A DNA stretch of 64,000 nucleotides, taken from NCBI RefSeq assembly GCF_030291075.1, contig NZ_CP127407.1, positions 1,982,001 through 2,046,000 of the forward strand, in the 5' to 3' direction. The position numbers were made by a program, and so were the translations under genes. Shown one piece after another: positions 8,160 through 18,840 of this stretch; within the stretch, counting starts at the first letter, position 1, and each line of letters opens with the position of its first letter. Under the pieces are notes generated by a model. It ran no database searches, was not told the origin of the DNA, and worked only from the letters and a program-made list of their open reading frames with translations. The DNA comes from Stenotrophomonas sp. 57 (GTDB lineage Bacteria > Pseudomonadota > Gammaproteobacteria > Xanthomonadales > Xanthomonadaceae).

Positions 8160-11117
8160 ATGGCTCAGATCGTCCGCAAGCGCCGTCACCTGCTGTCCCA
8201 GGCCCTGGTCCTGGCCCTGCTTCCCCTGGCTGCCAGTGCGCAGGAGGCGGCCAGTTCGTCCACCAAGGATCTCGACGCGGTCACGGTCACCGGCTCGCGC
8301 ATCAAGCGCGCCAGCGTCGAGGGCCCGGCGCCGGTCAACGTAATCAGCGCCGCGCAGATCCAGAAGGAAGGCTTCGTCAGCGTGTACGACGCGCTGAAGA
8401 CCCTCACCGAGGCCACCGGCACCGTCGAGGCGGCCTCGCAATGGGGCTCGCACACGCCCAACGCCAGCGGCCTGAACCTGCGCGGCATGGGCCCGAACCG
8501 CTCGCTGCTGCTGGTCAATGGCCGTCGTGTGGCCGACTACCCGCTGCCGTACGGCGGCGAGACCAACTTCTCCAACTACGGCAACATTCCGGCTGCTGCG
8601 GTGGAACGCATCGAAGTACTGACCGGTGGGGCCTCGGCCATCTATGGCTCGGATGCGATTGCCGGCGTGGTCAACGTCATCCTGAAAACCAATTTCGACG
8701 GCGACGAAGTGCGCGTGCGTGGTGGTACCTCCACCGAGGGCGGGCGCGATACCTGGGACCTGTCCTGGGCCGGCGGCAAGACCGGCGACAACTGGAGCGT
8801 GACCTACGCGCTGCAGTACACCAAGCGCGATCCGTTGTTCGGCCGCGATCGCCCGCAGATGGACGATGCCGATGATGCACCGTATCCGTCCTGGAACATG
8901 GAACAGCGCAAGGTTGGCTTCCGTCCCACCGCCGGCCTGGCGCTGATCGATCCGAGCAACGGCCAGCGCCTGGCGCCACCGGCCGGCACCTGCGAGAAGT
9001 TCGATGGCGAGTACTACACCGCCGATCGATTGGTCTACAACTACGCCGCCAACACCATCACCAACACCGGCCGGCTGTGCGGCATGAGCGCCGACTACGC
9101 CAACTGGCTGCTCACCGGCGGCGCCGAGAACGTGTCCGGCAACCTGTATGCCACCTTTGATTTCAGCAACGACCTGCAGGCTTGGACCAACCTGGCGGTA
9201 TACCGCTCGGAGGCCATCTGGGGCACCAACCCGCCCGGCGTGTCGCTGGTCGATGATGACAACGGCTACTACTGGGATGCCAACCGCAACCGCCCGATCC
9301 TGGGCGCGCGCCAGTTCACTCCGAACGAGGTGGGCGGACTGGATACGCTGCGCAACACCAATCGCGAACTGTCCTGGGACTGGAGCGCCGGCCTGCGCGG
9401 CCGACTCGCTGACCGCTTCGACTGGAGCGCCACGGTGGGGCGGTCGTATTACCGCGTGGAAGAGCGGCAGAACGTGGTGGACAAGCAGAAGTCGTACGAC
9501 TACTTCCTCGGCCCGCGCCTCGGCACCACTGCCGATGGCGAAGCGATCTACGCGTTGAACGAATCGCGCTGGTGGAATCCGCTGACGCCGGACCAGTACT
9601 GGCAGATGGGCACGGTGGCGAAGAACCGTGCGGCGTCGTGGGTCAACCAGGCCTCGGCGGACATCACCGGCGAGCTGTTCCAGGGATGGGCCGGCCCGAT
9701 CTCGTTCGCCGCCGTGGCCGAAGTCGCGCAGCAGGGCTACCACCTCCGTCCGGACCCGCGCGCCGGCATCGACTTCGACCTGCAGAACGTCGATCGCGGC
9801 GGCGGCGAGCGCACCCGCTATTCGGCCGGCGTCGAGTTCAAGATCCCGCTGCTGGAGAGCGTGACCGCCACCGCGGCCGCGCGCTATGACCGCTATGGCA
9901 ACTACAAGGCCGACGACAGCAGCGAAGCGCTGGACATCGGCAGCCAGAAGGAAACCACCTGGAATGTCGGCCTGGAATGGCGCCCCGTGGAATCGCTGCT
10001 GGTGCGCGGCTCGTATGCCACCAGCTTCCACGCGCCGGACATGCACTACCTGCTGGGCCAGCCGAGCAGCTCCGAAGTACAGACCTATGACCGCCTGCGC
10101 TGCATCCAGAGTGGTGCCTACCTGGTCAACAACTGCGGCGTGGGCAACACCGATGTCTGGTACACGTTCGATGTGAACCGCCGTGGCACGCCGCTGCTGC
10201 GCTCGGAAACCGGTGATTCGTGGACCGTCGGGTTCGTCTGGGACGTGCTGCCGAACCTGTCGGTCAGCGCCAACTACTGGGCGATCAAACTGGAAGACAT
10301 GATCGTCGACGTTGGCGCCGACGAGGTGCTGGCCAGCGAAGCGGGCTGCCTGACCGGCAAGAACATGGACGGTACGCCGTGGGCCAATCCGGCCGGCGGC
10401 GAGTACTGTGCCGGCATCCTGGCACGTGTGAACCGCGACAGCAACGGGCGCCTGGTATCGATCGAGCGCGGCCCGTTCAACCTGGCCAGTCGTGAGGTGC
10501 GTGGCATCGACCTGACCGCACGCTATCGCCTGGACACCGCACAGTGGGGCAGCTTCCAGCTGGGCCTGAACTACACCAACCAGATCTCCACCAAGGAACA
10601 GCGCTACGCCAACGACCCGAATCCGGAGCGCCGCGACCGTGACCTGCGCAGCAAGCTGCGCGCGAGCCTGGCCTGGCAGCGCGGCAACTGGAACGCCAAC
10701 GTCTATGCCGACCGCGTCGGCTCGGTGCCGGGCGTGCGCTACCACTGGGGCACCGACCGCCTGGACAACCCCGGCGGCTGCCTGCCGTTCGCCGATGGCT
10801 ACGTGCCCAGTGACAGCCCGTCGCTGAACTGCCTGGAGCCGGCGACGCGTCCGGACGGCTCGCCCAACCCGAACCCGAATGCAGGCCAGCAGACCGCCCG
10901 CTATTTCGGCAGGGTCGGGCCGTTCATCACCTGGAACTTCAACGTGGGCTACCAGGTGACCGAACACGCGAAGGTCAACGTGTACGTCAACAACGCGTTC
11001 AACTCGGCCAGCTGGAACCACAAGGATCCGTACAAGCTGGACTACGACTTCGCCCCGACCCGCCTGCTGGGTGCGGTGGGCCGCGAGTTCGCGCTGGAGT
11101 ATGTGTTCACCTTCTGA
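8160..11117 (+). CDS. TonB-dependent outer-membrane receptor
   Basis: The 985-residue product has a signal peptide ending near ASAQE, a TonB-box-like stretch ([11 protein letters not shown]), a plug domain (about residues 50-165) with the typical [18 protein letters not shown] and [14 protein letters not shown] segments, and a long beta-barrel ending in an aromatic residue (EYVFTF). It would take up a ligand across the outer membrane with energy from TonB. The ligand is not evident from sequence. It has no FecA-like signalling extension. An operator-like palindrome upstream ties it to the sugar regulon; saccharide uptake is inference. Confidence 0.9.
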   Translation: MAQIVRKRRHLLSQALVLALLPLAASAQEAASSSTKDLDAVTVTGSRIKRASVEGPAPVNVISAAQIQKEGFVSVYDALKTLTEATGTVEAASQWGSHTPNASGLNLRGMGPNRSLLLVNGRRVADYPLPYGGETNFSNYGNIPAAAVERIEVLTGGASAIYGSDAIAGVVNVILKTNFDGDEVRVRGGTSTEGGRDTWDLSWAGGKTGDNWSVTYALQYTKRDPLFGRDRPQMDDADDAPYPSWNMEQRKVGFRPTAGLALIDPSNGQRLAPPAGTCEKFDGEYYTADRLVYNYAANTITNTGRLCGMSADYANWLLTGGAENVSGNLYATFDFSNDLQAWTNLAVYRSEAIWGTNPPGVSLVDDDNGYYWDANRNRPILGARQFTPNEVGGLDTLRNTNRELSWDWSAGLRGRLADRFDWSATVGRSYYRVEERQNVVDKQKSYDYFLGPRLGTTADGEAIYALNESRWWNPLTPDQYWQMGTVAKNRAASWVNQASADITGELFQGWAGPISFAAVAEVAQQGYHLRPDPRAGIDFDLQNVDRGGGERTRYSAGVEFKIPLLESVTATAAARYDRYGNYKADDSSEALDIGSQKETTWNVGLEWRPVESLLVRGSYATSFHAPDMHYLLGQPSSSEVQTYDRLRCIQSGAYLVNNCGVGNTDVWYTFDVNRRGTPLLRSETGDSWTVGFVWDVLPNLSVSANYWAIKLEDMIVDVGADEVLASEAGCLTGKNMDGTPWANPAGGEYCAGILARVNRDSNGRLVSIERGPFNLASREVRGIDLTARYRLDTAQWGSFQLGLNYTNQISTKEQRYANDPNPERRDRDLRSKLRASLAWQRGNWNANVYADRVGSVPGVRYHWGTDRLDNPGGCLPFADGYVPSDSPSLNCLEPATRPDGSPNPNPNAGQQTARYFGRVGPFITWNFNVGYQVTEHAKVNVYVNNAFNSASWNHKDPYKLDYDFAPTRLLGAVGREFALEYVFTF

Positions 11118-11131
11118 GGCGGGTTTCAGGC

Positions 11132-11158
11132 GGTACGCCGGGCATGGCCCGGCGCTAC
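11132..11158. repeat. SMAG-type REP monomer
   Basis: CGCCGGGCATGGCCCGGCG followed by CTAC is a single palindromic unit ending in the reverse complement of GTAG. It lies just after the TonB receptor stop. Confidence 0.75.
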
Positions 11159-11182
11159 CGGTCGATCCCGGGGCGGCTGGAT

Positions 11183-11213
11183 TTGACCTTCCCACGATGG
11201 AAAGGTTTAGCCT
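11183..11213 (+). promoter_or_regulatory. CueR-type copper-responsive promoter of copA
   Basis: A -35 TTGACC (11183-11188) and a -10 TAGCCT (11208-11213) are separated by 19 bases, the long spacer typical of MerR-family promoters. The spacer carries the imperfect palindrome ACCTTCC...GGAAAGGT (11186-11206), which matches the CueR operator. It lies 35 bases upstream of copA, and cueR is encoded just downstream. Confidence 0.88.
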
Positions 11214-11247
11214 GTCCGCATCCAGAAGGAACCCCGGGAATCCGATC

Positions 11248-13749
<2,502 letters not shown>

Positions 13750-13760
13750 AGGAGATCCGC

Positions 13761-14216
13761 ATGAATATCGGTGACGCTGCCAAGGCCTCCAGCGTGTCGG
13801 CGAAGATGATCCGCTACTACGAACAGATCGGCCTGATTCCTGCGGCCGATAGAACCGAGTCGGGCTACCGGGCTTACTCGCAGGCGGACATCCACCGCCT
13901 GCGTTTCATCCGCCGCGCACGCGATCTCGGCTTCCAGGTGGCCGAAATCACCGACCTGCTGGGCCTGTGGAATGACACTTCGCGGCACAGCGCCGACGTG
14001 AAGCGCCTGGCCGAGCAGCACATCGCCGATCTGGAGCAGCGCATCGAGCACATGCGGCAGATGGCGGACACGCTGAAATCGCTGATCAGCTGCTGCGCGG
14101 GAGATGAGCGCCCGGAGTGCCCAATCCTGCAGCGGCTGGGTGAGGACGATGAGACGCCGGTGACGGTCGATACGGCAAAGACCGGTGCGGTGCGGCGACG
14201 CAGCCAGAAGCAGTGA
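13761..14216 (+). CDS. cueR: Copper-responsive MerR-family regulator CueR
   Basis: CueR binds long-spacer promoters and activates them when it holds Cu(I). The 151-residue product has the MerR winged helix at the N terminus (MNIGDAAKASSVSAKMIRYYEQIGLI), a long dimerisation helix, and the metal loop CCAGDERPECPI with Cys112 and Cys120 at the same positions as in E. coli CueR. An AGGAG RBS precedes the start. It is cotranscribed with copA, and CueR-type operators are present at 11186 and 14530. Confidence 0.95.
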   Translation: MNIGDAAKASSVSAKMIRYYEQIGLIPAADRTESGYRAYSQADIHRLRFIRRARDLGFQVAEITDLLGLWNDTSRHSADVKRLAEQHIADLEQRIEHMRQMADTLKSLISCCAGDERPECPILQRLGEDDETPVTVDTAKTGAVRRRSQKQ

Positions 14217-14236
14217 ATCGATATCGCGTGCACTAG

Positions 14237-14275
14237 AAGGCCCGCCCTGTGACAGTGCACGGGGCGGGCTTCCTT
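14237..14275. terminator. Bidirectional terminator between cueR and copZ
   Basis: AAGGCCCGCCC pairs with GGGCGGGCTT around a short loop containing GACAG, followed by CCTT on the plus strand and preceded by AGAAGG. It sits between two convergent genes, 20 bases after the cueR stop. Confidence 0.7.
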
Positions 14276-14294
14276 GTGGACGCAGGGCAGGGGA

Positions 14295-14489
14295 TCAGAC
14301 GGTACGCGGCGGGAAACCGGCATCGTTCACCGCGGCGAACACCTGTTCCTGCGACGCGGTGGTCTGCACCTTGACCAGGCCGGTCGGCGGGTCGGCAACC
14401 ACGCTGGCGTTCGGATCGATCTGCTGGATCGCGCGGGTCACGCTGCGCGCGCAACCACCGCAGGTCATGCCGTCGACATGGAATTCCAT
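14295..14489 (-). CDS. copZ: Copper chaperone, HMA domain protein CopZ
   Basis: A 64-residue metallochaperone that would carry Cu(I) to CopA. The start MEFHVDGMTC is chosen because AAGGAG lies seven bases upstream; a longer frame from 14531 would cross the promoter. The Cu(I) site is GMTCGGCARS with Cys10 and Cys13. The rest has the ferredoxin-like beta-alpha-beta pattern of the family, ending in AVNDAGFPPRTV. It is convergent with copA-cueR but carries its own CueR-type promoter upstream. Confidence 0.93.
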   Translation of the reverse strand: MEFHVDGMTCGGCARSVTRAIQQIDPNASVVADPPTGLVKVQTTASQEQVFAAVNDAGFPPRTV

Positions 14490-14522
14490 CTGTAGCTCCT
14501 TCGGTGCTCGTGAGGTCGAATC

Positions 14523-14553
14523 AGTGTGCACCTTCCAACGATGGCAGGGTCAA
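14523..14553 (-). promoter_or_regulatory. CueR-type promoter of copZ
   Basis: On the minus strand a -35 TTGACC (14548-14553) and a -10 CACACT (14523-14528) are 19 bases apart. The palindrome at 14530-14550 reads ACCTTCC...GGCAGGGT on the plus strand and matches the copA operator in 17 of 21 positions by eye. It lies 34 bases upstream of copZ. Confidence 0.83.
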
Positions 14554-14674
14554 GCGCCGGGCTGAATGACGACGCACCGGTGAGCACGCACCAACGGGCA
14601 CGCACCAATGAAGACGGCAGCCACCTGTACCAGCGCGGCTGCCGTGGAGGAACGTCCCCACCGGGGCGGTGCGA

Positions 14675-14704
14675 GGGTTGCGCCGGGGAGGGCCCGGGCA
14701 ACCC
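14675..14704. terminator. Stem-loop downstream of the TonB receptor
   Basis: GGGTTGC (14675-14681) pairs with GCAACCC (14698-14704) with an additional GC-rich inner stem. It begins nine bases past the stop of the minus-strand receptor. No strong T run follows, so it is only a likely terminator. Confidence 0.45.
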
Positions 14705-14712
14705 GTAGTGCC

Positions 14713-17700
14713 TTAGAACTTCCAGGTGGCGCCGAAGTACAGCTGGCGGCCTGCGTAGGTGTTGGAGATCAGGCGGGCCTTGGTGTCGTTGCCCAGGTGC
14801 ACGCGCTGCTCGGACTTGGTCGCATTGATCACCGATGCGGTCAGGGTCCAGTCCGGGGTCAGGTTGTAGGCAACATTCAGGTCCAGCTGGTCGTACGGTT
14901 CGGTGTAGACGGTGAGGCCGTTGTTGAGCCCGCCGACCACCTGGCCGCGACGGTTGAACGAAGCGCGCGCCAGGAACTTCTCGTTCTCGTAGAACACCGT
15001 CACGTTGGCCTGGTTCTTGGCGCTGCCGACCAGCGGCGAGGAGCCGATTTCCTGCCCATCAAGCACGATGGATGCCAGGTTGGTGTCGTTGTAGGTGTAG
15101 TTGGCCTGCACGCCAACACCGAAATCGAAGGTGTACTGGCCGTACAGCTCTACGCCCTGCGACACGCCATCGCGACCATTGGCCTGGGTTTCGTAGCGCT
15201 GCACGTTCACGGCTTCACCGCCGATGACCATCGGCGTGTCGCGCACCACCGGCAGGGTGAAGTTGTCCACGTTCTTGCGGAACAGGCCGACACCGGCCAC
15301 CGCACCCGGCTGGAAGTACCACTCCAGGCCGAGGTCGAACTGGGTGGCCTTGAACGGTTCCAGCTGCTTGTTGCTGCCTTGGCCGACCCAGCCTGCGGTC
15401 GAGGCGCCGCCGGCAACGCGGCGGTCATTGACGTACTCGTCGCTGTAGTAGCTCAGTGCGCCCGGTGCCGCGATGTCGGTGTAGCCAGGACGGGCGATGA
15501 CCTTGGAGGCGGCGCCACGCAACACGAGGGTATCGGTGATGTCCCAGGCAATGTTGAAGCTCGGCAGCACGTCGGTGTAGGTGCGGTCCACGCCGATCAG
15601 GCTGTAGGTCTTGCTCTGCGCCAGGTCGTGCGGCAGGCGCACGAAGCCGCTCTCGCAGCTGTAGGTCGGGTAGGCCGCAGCGGTCGGGTCGGTGCACGCC
15701 ATCGGCGCGCCGGAGGCGTTGTCCAGGAAGTAGTCGTTGAACTTCTCGATCGAATCGGAGGACTGCGCGAACTGCTTGGTGCGCACCACGCGCACGCCAA
15801 CATTGCCGCGCACGCGCTCGGTGCGGAAGTTGGCCTGGAAGTAGCCCGAGTAGATCTTCTCGTTGACGTCGTAGACGAAGTCTTCCTCGGTACGGTTGTG
15901 CGAACCGCCGTAGGTCTTGTTCAGGTAATCGATGTAGGCCGGGTAGTTGATGCCCGGGAACACGTTGGCATTGAACCCGCCCGCGATGTTGCTGATCGGA
16001 TTGGACAGGAAGAAGCCGGGCTGCGCGTCGCCAGCGGTCGGATCGCAACCGCTCTGGTAACGGCTGTTGTCATAGTCGGCCGGGTCACGGCCCGGGCACA
16101 CCCAATAGGTGTTGCCGGTATTGCGGTGGACCTTGCCGTCGCGATACTTGGCGCCGAACTGGATCGAGTCCAGCCAGCCGGATTCGAACAACTTGGTGAC
16201 GTCGGCCTGGAAGTAGTTCTGCTTGACCTCGGTGCGCTTCCACGACGAATCGGTCGAGCCGGTGTCGACTTCGGCAATGCCGTTCATCAGCTGCTGCTGC
16301 AGGTCGGGCGAGAAGGTGGCCGAGGGCGTGCCGGTCAGATCCCAGGCGCTGTACAGATTGCCCGACAGATAGTCGTTGCCGACCTTGCGGCGCGGCTTGG
16401 CCGACATGCGGAAGTTCATCGAAGGACCACCTTCGGACCAGGTGCGGCCGCCGGTGAACGAGGCCTTCCACAGCGGGCTGATATCCCAGTCGATGGTCAG
16501 GTCAGCGGTCTGCGACAGCGCCTTTTCCTTGCTGTAGCCACCGGTCAGCTGCGGTGTGGGAACCGTGCAGTCGTCCGGGCCCCAGCCGCCGGGCTGGAGG
16601 CCGGCCGCCTTGGCCTGGTCTTCGCTGCAGTAGTAGGTCTTTCCGGCCAGCTTCTCGAACTGCGCCCCGGTGACAGTGTTGCCGCTGGGGTCGAAGTCCA
16701 GGCCGTTGAGCAGGCGGCCGCCCGCCCAGTTTCCGTCTCCGTTGAAGCGGGCCATGCTCCATTCCGGAATCTTCAGCATGTTCTGGGTGTAGTCACCCTG
16801 CAGCTCGAAGCGGAAGTAGTTGGCCGTCATCGTGACGTTGTCGACCGGCTTGAACTGGAAGGTCAGCTGGCCGCCCTTGCGCTCGCGCTTTTCTTCCTTC
16901 ACGGCGAAGTTGACCGACGTCGGCATGAAGAAGTCGCTGTAGTTGCCGCCGGTCTGGTTGTTGAAGCCGGACCTGCCCCACCAGTAGTGGATGCCGTCCT
17001 GCGCCTGCACGTTGCCATAGGCATCGCGCGCCTTGCCGGCGCCATACCACTGGTAGTCCTCGGTGCTGGCTTCCATGGTGCGGGTGGTGCGCTTCTGCTG
17101 GGTCACGCCGACCAGCACGCCGAAGCGCTCATCCTTGCTGTGCCACGAGTACAACGCCGACGCCTGCGGGTCGATATCGTGGTGGGTATCGGAGGACGTA
17201 CCCTCGAGCGTGACGAAGCCTGAGTTGGATTCCATGTCCAGTGGGCGACGGGTGTGCAGGATCACCGTTCCGCCGATGCCGCCTTCGTCGATGCGTGCTT
17301 CCGGCGACTTGAACAGCTCGGCGCTGGACAGCATGTTCGACGGCAGCAGCGTGTAGTTGAACGAACGGGTGGCCTCGTCGTTGGTTTCCGACGTGGCGAC
17401 GTAGTTGCCGTTCAACTGGGTCAGGGTCAGGTCCGGCGCAAGGCCGCGCACGCTGACACTCTTGCCTTCGCCACCGCTGCGGGTGATGACCACGCCCGGC
17501 ACGCGCTGCAGCGCGTCGGCGACGTTCTTGTCGGGGAACTTGCCGACGTCTTCGGCGGTGATCACCTCGACCACGGCGTTGGCGTCGCGCTTCTGCTCAA
17601 GGCTCTTTTCGATGGCGTAGCGGTAGCCGGTGACCTGGACGCTGTCCAGGTTGGTGGCGTCCTGCGAGCCGGTGGAAGCGGCCTGCTGCGCGGCGGCGCC

Positions 17701-17790
17701 TGCCGGAATGACGGCGGCGACCAGGGCCAGCGCGATGGCCAGTGACAATGCGTCCTGGCCGTGCGTGCGTGTTGAATGCTTCATTCCCAT
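14713..17790 (-). CDS. TonB-dependent receptor, Xanthomonas/Caulobacter type (TIGR01782-like)
   Basis: Starting at MGMKHSTRTH (an in-frame ATG six bases later is equally possible), the 1025-residue protein has a signal peptide ending near GAAAQ, a TonB box (LDSVQVTGYR), the plug motif ITAEDVGKFPDKNVADALQR that marks this receptor subfamily, and a barrel ending GATWKF with a terminal Phe. A GGAGAGAGGGAGAG purine run precedes the start. It is divergent from the GH92 alpha-mannosidase and both promoters carry ATCGAT-centred operators, so import of mannose-containing oligosaccharides is the likely role; the exact ligand is inferred. Confidence 0.9.
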   Translation of the reverse strand: MGMKHSTRTHGQDALSLAIALALVAAVIPAGAAAQQAASTGSQDATNLDSVQVTGYRYAIEKSLEQKRDANAVVEVITAEDVGKFPDKNVADALQRVPGVVITRSGGEGKSVSVRGLAPDLTLTQLNGNYVATSETNDEATRSFNYTLLPSNMLSSAELFKSPEARIDEGGIGGTVILHTRRPLDMESNSGFVTLEGTSSDTHHDIDPQASALYSWHSKDERFGVLVGVTQQKRTTRTMEASTEDYQWYGAGKARDAYGNVQAQDGIHYWWGRSGFNNQTGGNYSDFFMPTSVNFAVKEEKRERKGGQLTFQFKPVDNVTMTANYFRFELQGDYTQNMLKIPEWSMARFNGDGNWAGGRLLNGLDFDPSGNTVTGAQFEKLAGKTYYCSEDQAKAAGLQPGGWGPDDCTVPTPQLTGGYSKEKALSQTADLTIDWDISPLWKASFTGGRTWSEGGPSMNFRMSAKPRRKVGNDYLSGNLYSAWDLTGTPSATFSPDLQQQLMNGIAEVDTGSTDSSWKRTEVKQNYFQADVTKLFESGWLDSIQFGAKYRDGKVHRNTGNTYWVCPGRDPADYDNSRYQSGCDPTAGDAQPGFFLSNPISNIAGGFNANVFPGINYPAYIDYLNKTYGGSHNRTEEDFVYDVNEKIYSGYFQANFRTERVRGNVGVRVVRTKQFAQSSDSIEKFNDYFLDNASGAPMACTDPTAAAYPTYSCESGFVRLPHDLAQSKTYSLIGVDRTYTDVLPSFNIAWDITDTLVLRGAASKVIARPGYTDIAAPGALSYYSDEYVNDRRVAGGASTAGWVGQGSNKQLEPFKATQFDLGLEWYFQPGAVAGVGLFRKNVDNFTLPVVRDTPMVIGGEAVNVQRYETQANGRDGVSQGVELYGQYTFDFGVGVQANYTYNDTNLASIVLDGQEIGSSPLVGSAKNQANVTVFYENEKFLARASFNRRGQVVGGLNNGLTVYTEPYDQLDLNVAYNLTPDWTLTASVINATKSEQRVHLGNDTKARLISNTYAGRQLYFGATWKF

Positions 17791-17835
17791 CTCTCCCTCT
17801 CTCCTGGATTGATCCGGTGACGTGGCACGGACAAC

Positions 17836-17849
17836 TTGAATCGATCTAA
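17836..17849. promoter_or_regulatory. Candidate LacI-family operator, TonB-receptor promoter, proximal
   Basis: TTGAATCGATCTAA, identical to the 14-mer at 18700 in front of the GH92 operon. It lies 46 bases upstream of the receptor start. Confidence 0.72.
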
Positions 17850-17956
17850 TTTGAAGTGACATTGTCGCTTTCGCCATGCAGTGGCAGTAGCACCGTGCGC
17901 GTGGCCTGGTACGTCCTGTTCCTGCTTCCCCAACTCCCGGCCATCGCAACGTCGTC

Positions 17957-17970
17957 TTGGATCGATCTAA
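17957..17970. promoter_or_regulatory. Candidate LacI-family operator, TonB-receptor promoter, distal
   Basis: TTGGATCGATCTAA, one base different from the proximal site and 121 bases away from it. Two sites at this spacing could allow looping by a tetrameric or paired LacI-type dimer; that is inference. Confidence 0.68.
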
Positions 17971-18150
17971 GCGATGGGCGGGCGTTTTGTAGCATGGGTC
18001 GCGCATGGGCGCATGCTGCTGCGCAATATGGTACTGGCGTGGCGAAGTTATGACGGTTTGCTGAAAACAGTGAAATCGTTTTCGTGCGCAGAGGAGGGTG
18101 CGTCGGCAGGCCTGCGCCCTGCACCTGCTTCAAGCCAGGGCGACGTCTAC

Positions 18151-18177
18151 AGCCAAAGCCAAAGCCAAAGCCAAAGC
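18151..18177. repeat. Hexanucleotide tandem repeat (AGCCAA)n
   Basis: About 4.5 units of AGCCAA. In the reverse orientation it is a TTGGCT tract lying 3' of the structured repeat at 18200-18301, in the same place where the copy at 18471-18566 has a TGCTGT/TGTTGC tract (18588-18607). It therefore looks like part of the larger repeat element. Confidence 0.8.
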
Positions 18178-18199
18178 GGCTCTGGGTTGTCTGTGGCTT

Positions 18200-18301
18200 G
18201 GCGGGGCGGTGTCGGATTGCGGGGACGCCGTAAACCCGTCCATGGGGGCTTGGCCGCGGCATCCATGCCGCGGACACCCCGCAATCCGACACCGCCCCAC
18301 C
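18200..18301 (-). repeat. Arm-variable structured repeat, copy 1
   Basis: Read on the minus strand, outer arms of about 24 bases pair with one mismatch and enclose a core with the hairpin CCGCGGCAT-GG-ATGCCGCGG and a second hairpin AAGCCC...GGGTTT, ending GGCGTCCCC. The 5' flank (minus strand) is GGGAAACTGTCGAAG. A GCAGGTGCAGGGCGCAGG stem lies beyond the tandem repeat on the 3' side. Confidence 0.8.
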
Positions 18302-18354
18302 TTCGACAGTTTCCCGGTGACGGTTGGATTGATCCTGGTGCGGCATGGGGTCAT

Positions 18355-18395
18355 GGGGTCAGATCCGTTTTCCGTTGGAAAACGGATCTGACCCC
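18355..18395. repeat. 41-base perfect palindrome, GGGGTC type
   Basis: Arms of 19 bases (GGGGTCAGATCCGTTTTCC) pair perfectly around GTT. A related copy with 18-base arms is at 57775-57812. It sits midway between the two head-to-head structured repeats. Confidence 0.85.
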
Positions 18396-18423
18396 AATTG
18401 ATTTCGCTATCTGACAGAGATTC

Positions 18424-18446
18424 ATCCACGCATGGCGTGGATCTAC
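18424..18446. repeat. GTAG-type REP, GATCCACGC variety
   Basis: ATCCACGCATGGCGTGGAT followed by CTAC; the reverse complement begins GTAGATCCACGCCATGCGTG. An almost identical copy is at 31126-31149, also just upstream of a structured repeat. Confidence 0.8.
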
Positions 18447-18470
18447 AGATCGCGGGAATCTGTCGAAGGC

Positions 18471-18566
18471 GGGGTGGGTCCGGTTGCGGGGGCGTGAGCC
18501 GCATGGATGCGGCGATCGAGCTTACATGGACGTACTTGCAGCGTCCCCCGCAACCGGACCCACCCC
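18471..18566 (+). repeat. Arm-variable structured repeat, copy 2
   Basis: Outer arms of 22 bases (18471-18492 and 18545-18566) pair perfectly. The core holds GCCGCAT-GG-ATGCGGC and a second weaker hairpin GAGC...CTTG, then CAGCGT. The 5' flank is GGGAATCTGTCGAAGG. On the 3' side follow a TGCTGT-rich tract and the stem GCAGGGCGCAGCCCTGC (18623-18639). Confidence 0.85.
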
Positions 18567-18699
18567 GACTCCCCGCAGGAAACCAGCTTCTGCTGTTGCT
18601 GTTGCTCCAGCTTGTAGCAGGTGCAGGGCGCAGCCCTGCCGAACATCCTCATCTCATGCTGCGCCGCAGAATGCATTCGGCTGAACCTGCATGCTCTAC

Positions 18700-18713
18700 T
18701 TGAATCGATCTAA
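18700..18713. promoter_or_regulatory. Candidate LacI-family operator upstream of GH92 operon
   Basis: TTGAATCGATCTAA, identical to the receptor-proximal site at 17836. It lies 127 bases upstream of the GH92 start. Confidence 0.72.
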
Positions 18714-18840
18714 ATCCACGGTCTGGTGGGTCGGGCGTCATTCCAGGGGGAGCTCTCTGCCGATCATGGCAGGGCTCAGCGGAAGCGAGCCGGACGGCCC
18801 CGGCCGTCTGCCTCCGTGTCATCGACTACAGGAACCCGAC

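Larger units (their letters stand above)
17791..18840. other. Large divergent intergenic region packed with regulatory sites and repeats
   Basis: This stretch of about 1 kb has no convincing gene; the short frames in it are reverse-strand or repeat artefacts. It contains three operator-like palindromes (17836, 17957, 18700), two copies of the arm-variable structured repeat in opposite orientation (18200-18301 and 18471-18566), an (AGCCAA)n tract, a 41-base perfect palindrome and a GTAG-type REP. Confidence 0.75.

Noticed and set aside
14590..14712. Small gene between copZ and the TonB receptor
   Set aside because: The short frame starting at 14608 has no ribosome site and reads through a stem-loop into the antisense of the receptor.
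18151..18177. The AGCCAA tandem units as a possible CRISPR array
   Set aside because: Units are only six bases with no spacers. It is a simple tandem repeat belonging to the 3' tail of the structured repeat.
17846..18676. Open frames of 60-170 codons in the TonB-GH92 intergenic region as small genes
   Set aside because: They run through palindromes and the operator sites, lack ribosome sites and have repeat-derived low-complexity translations.
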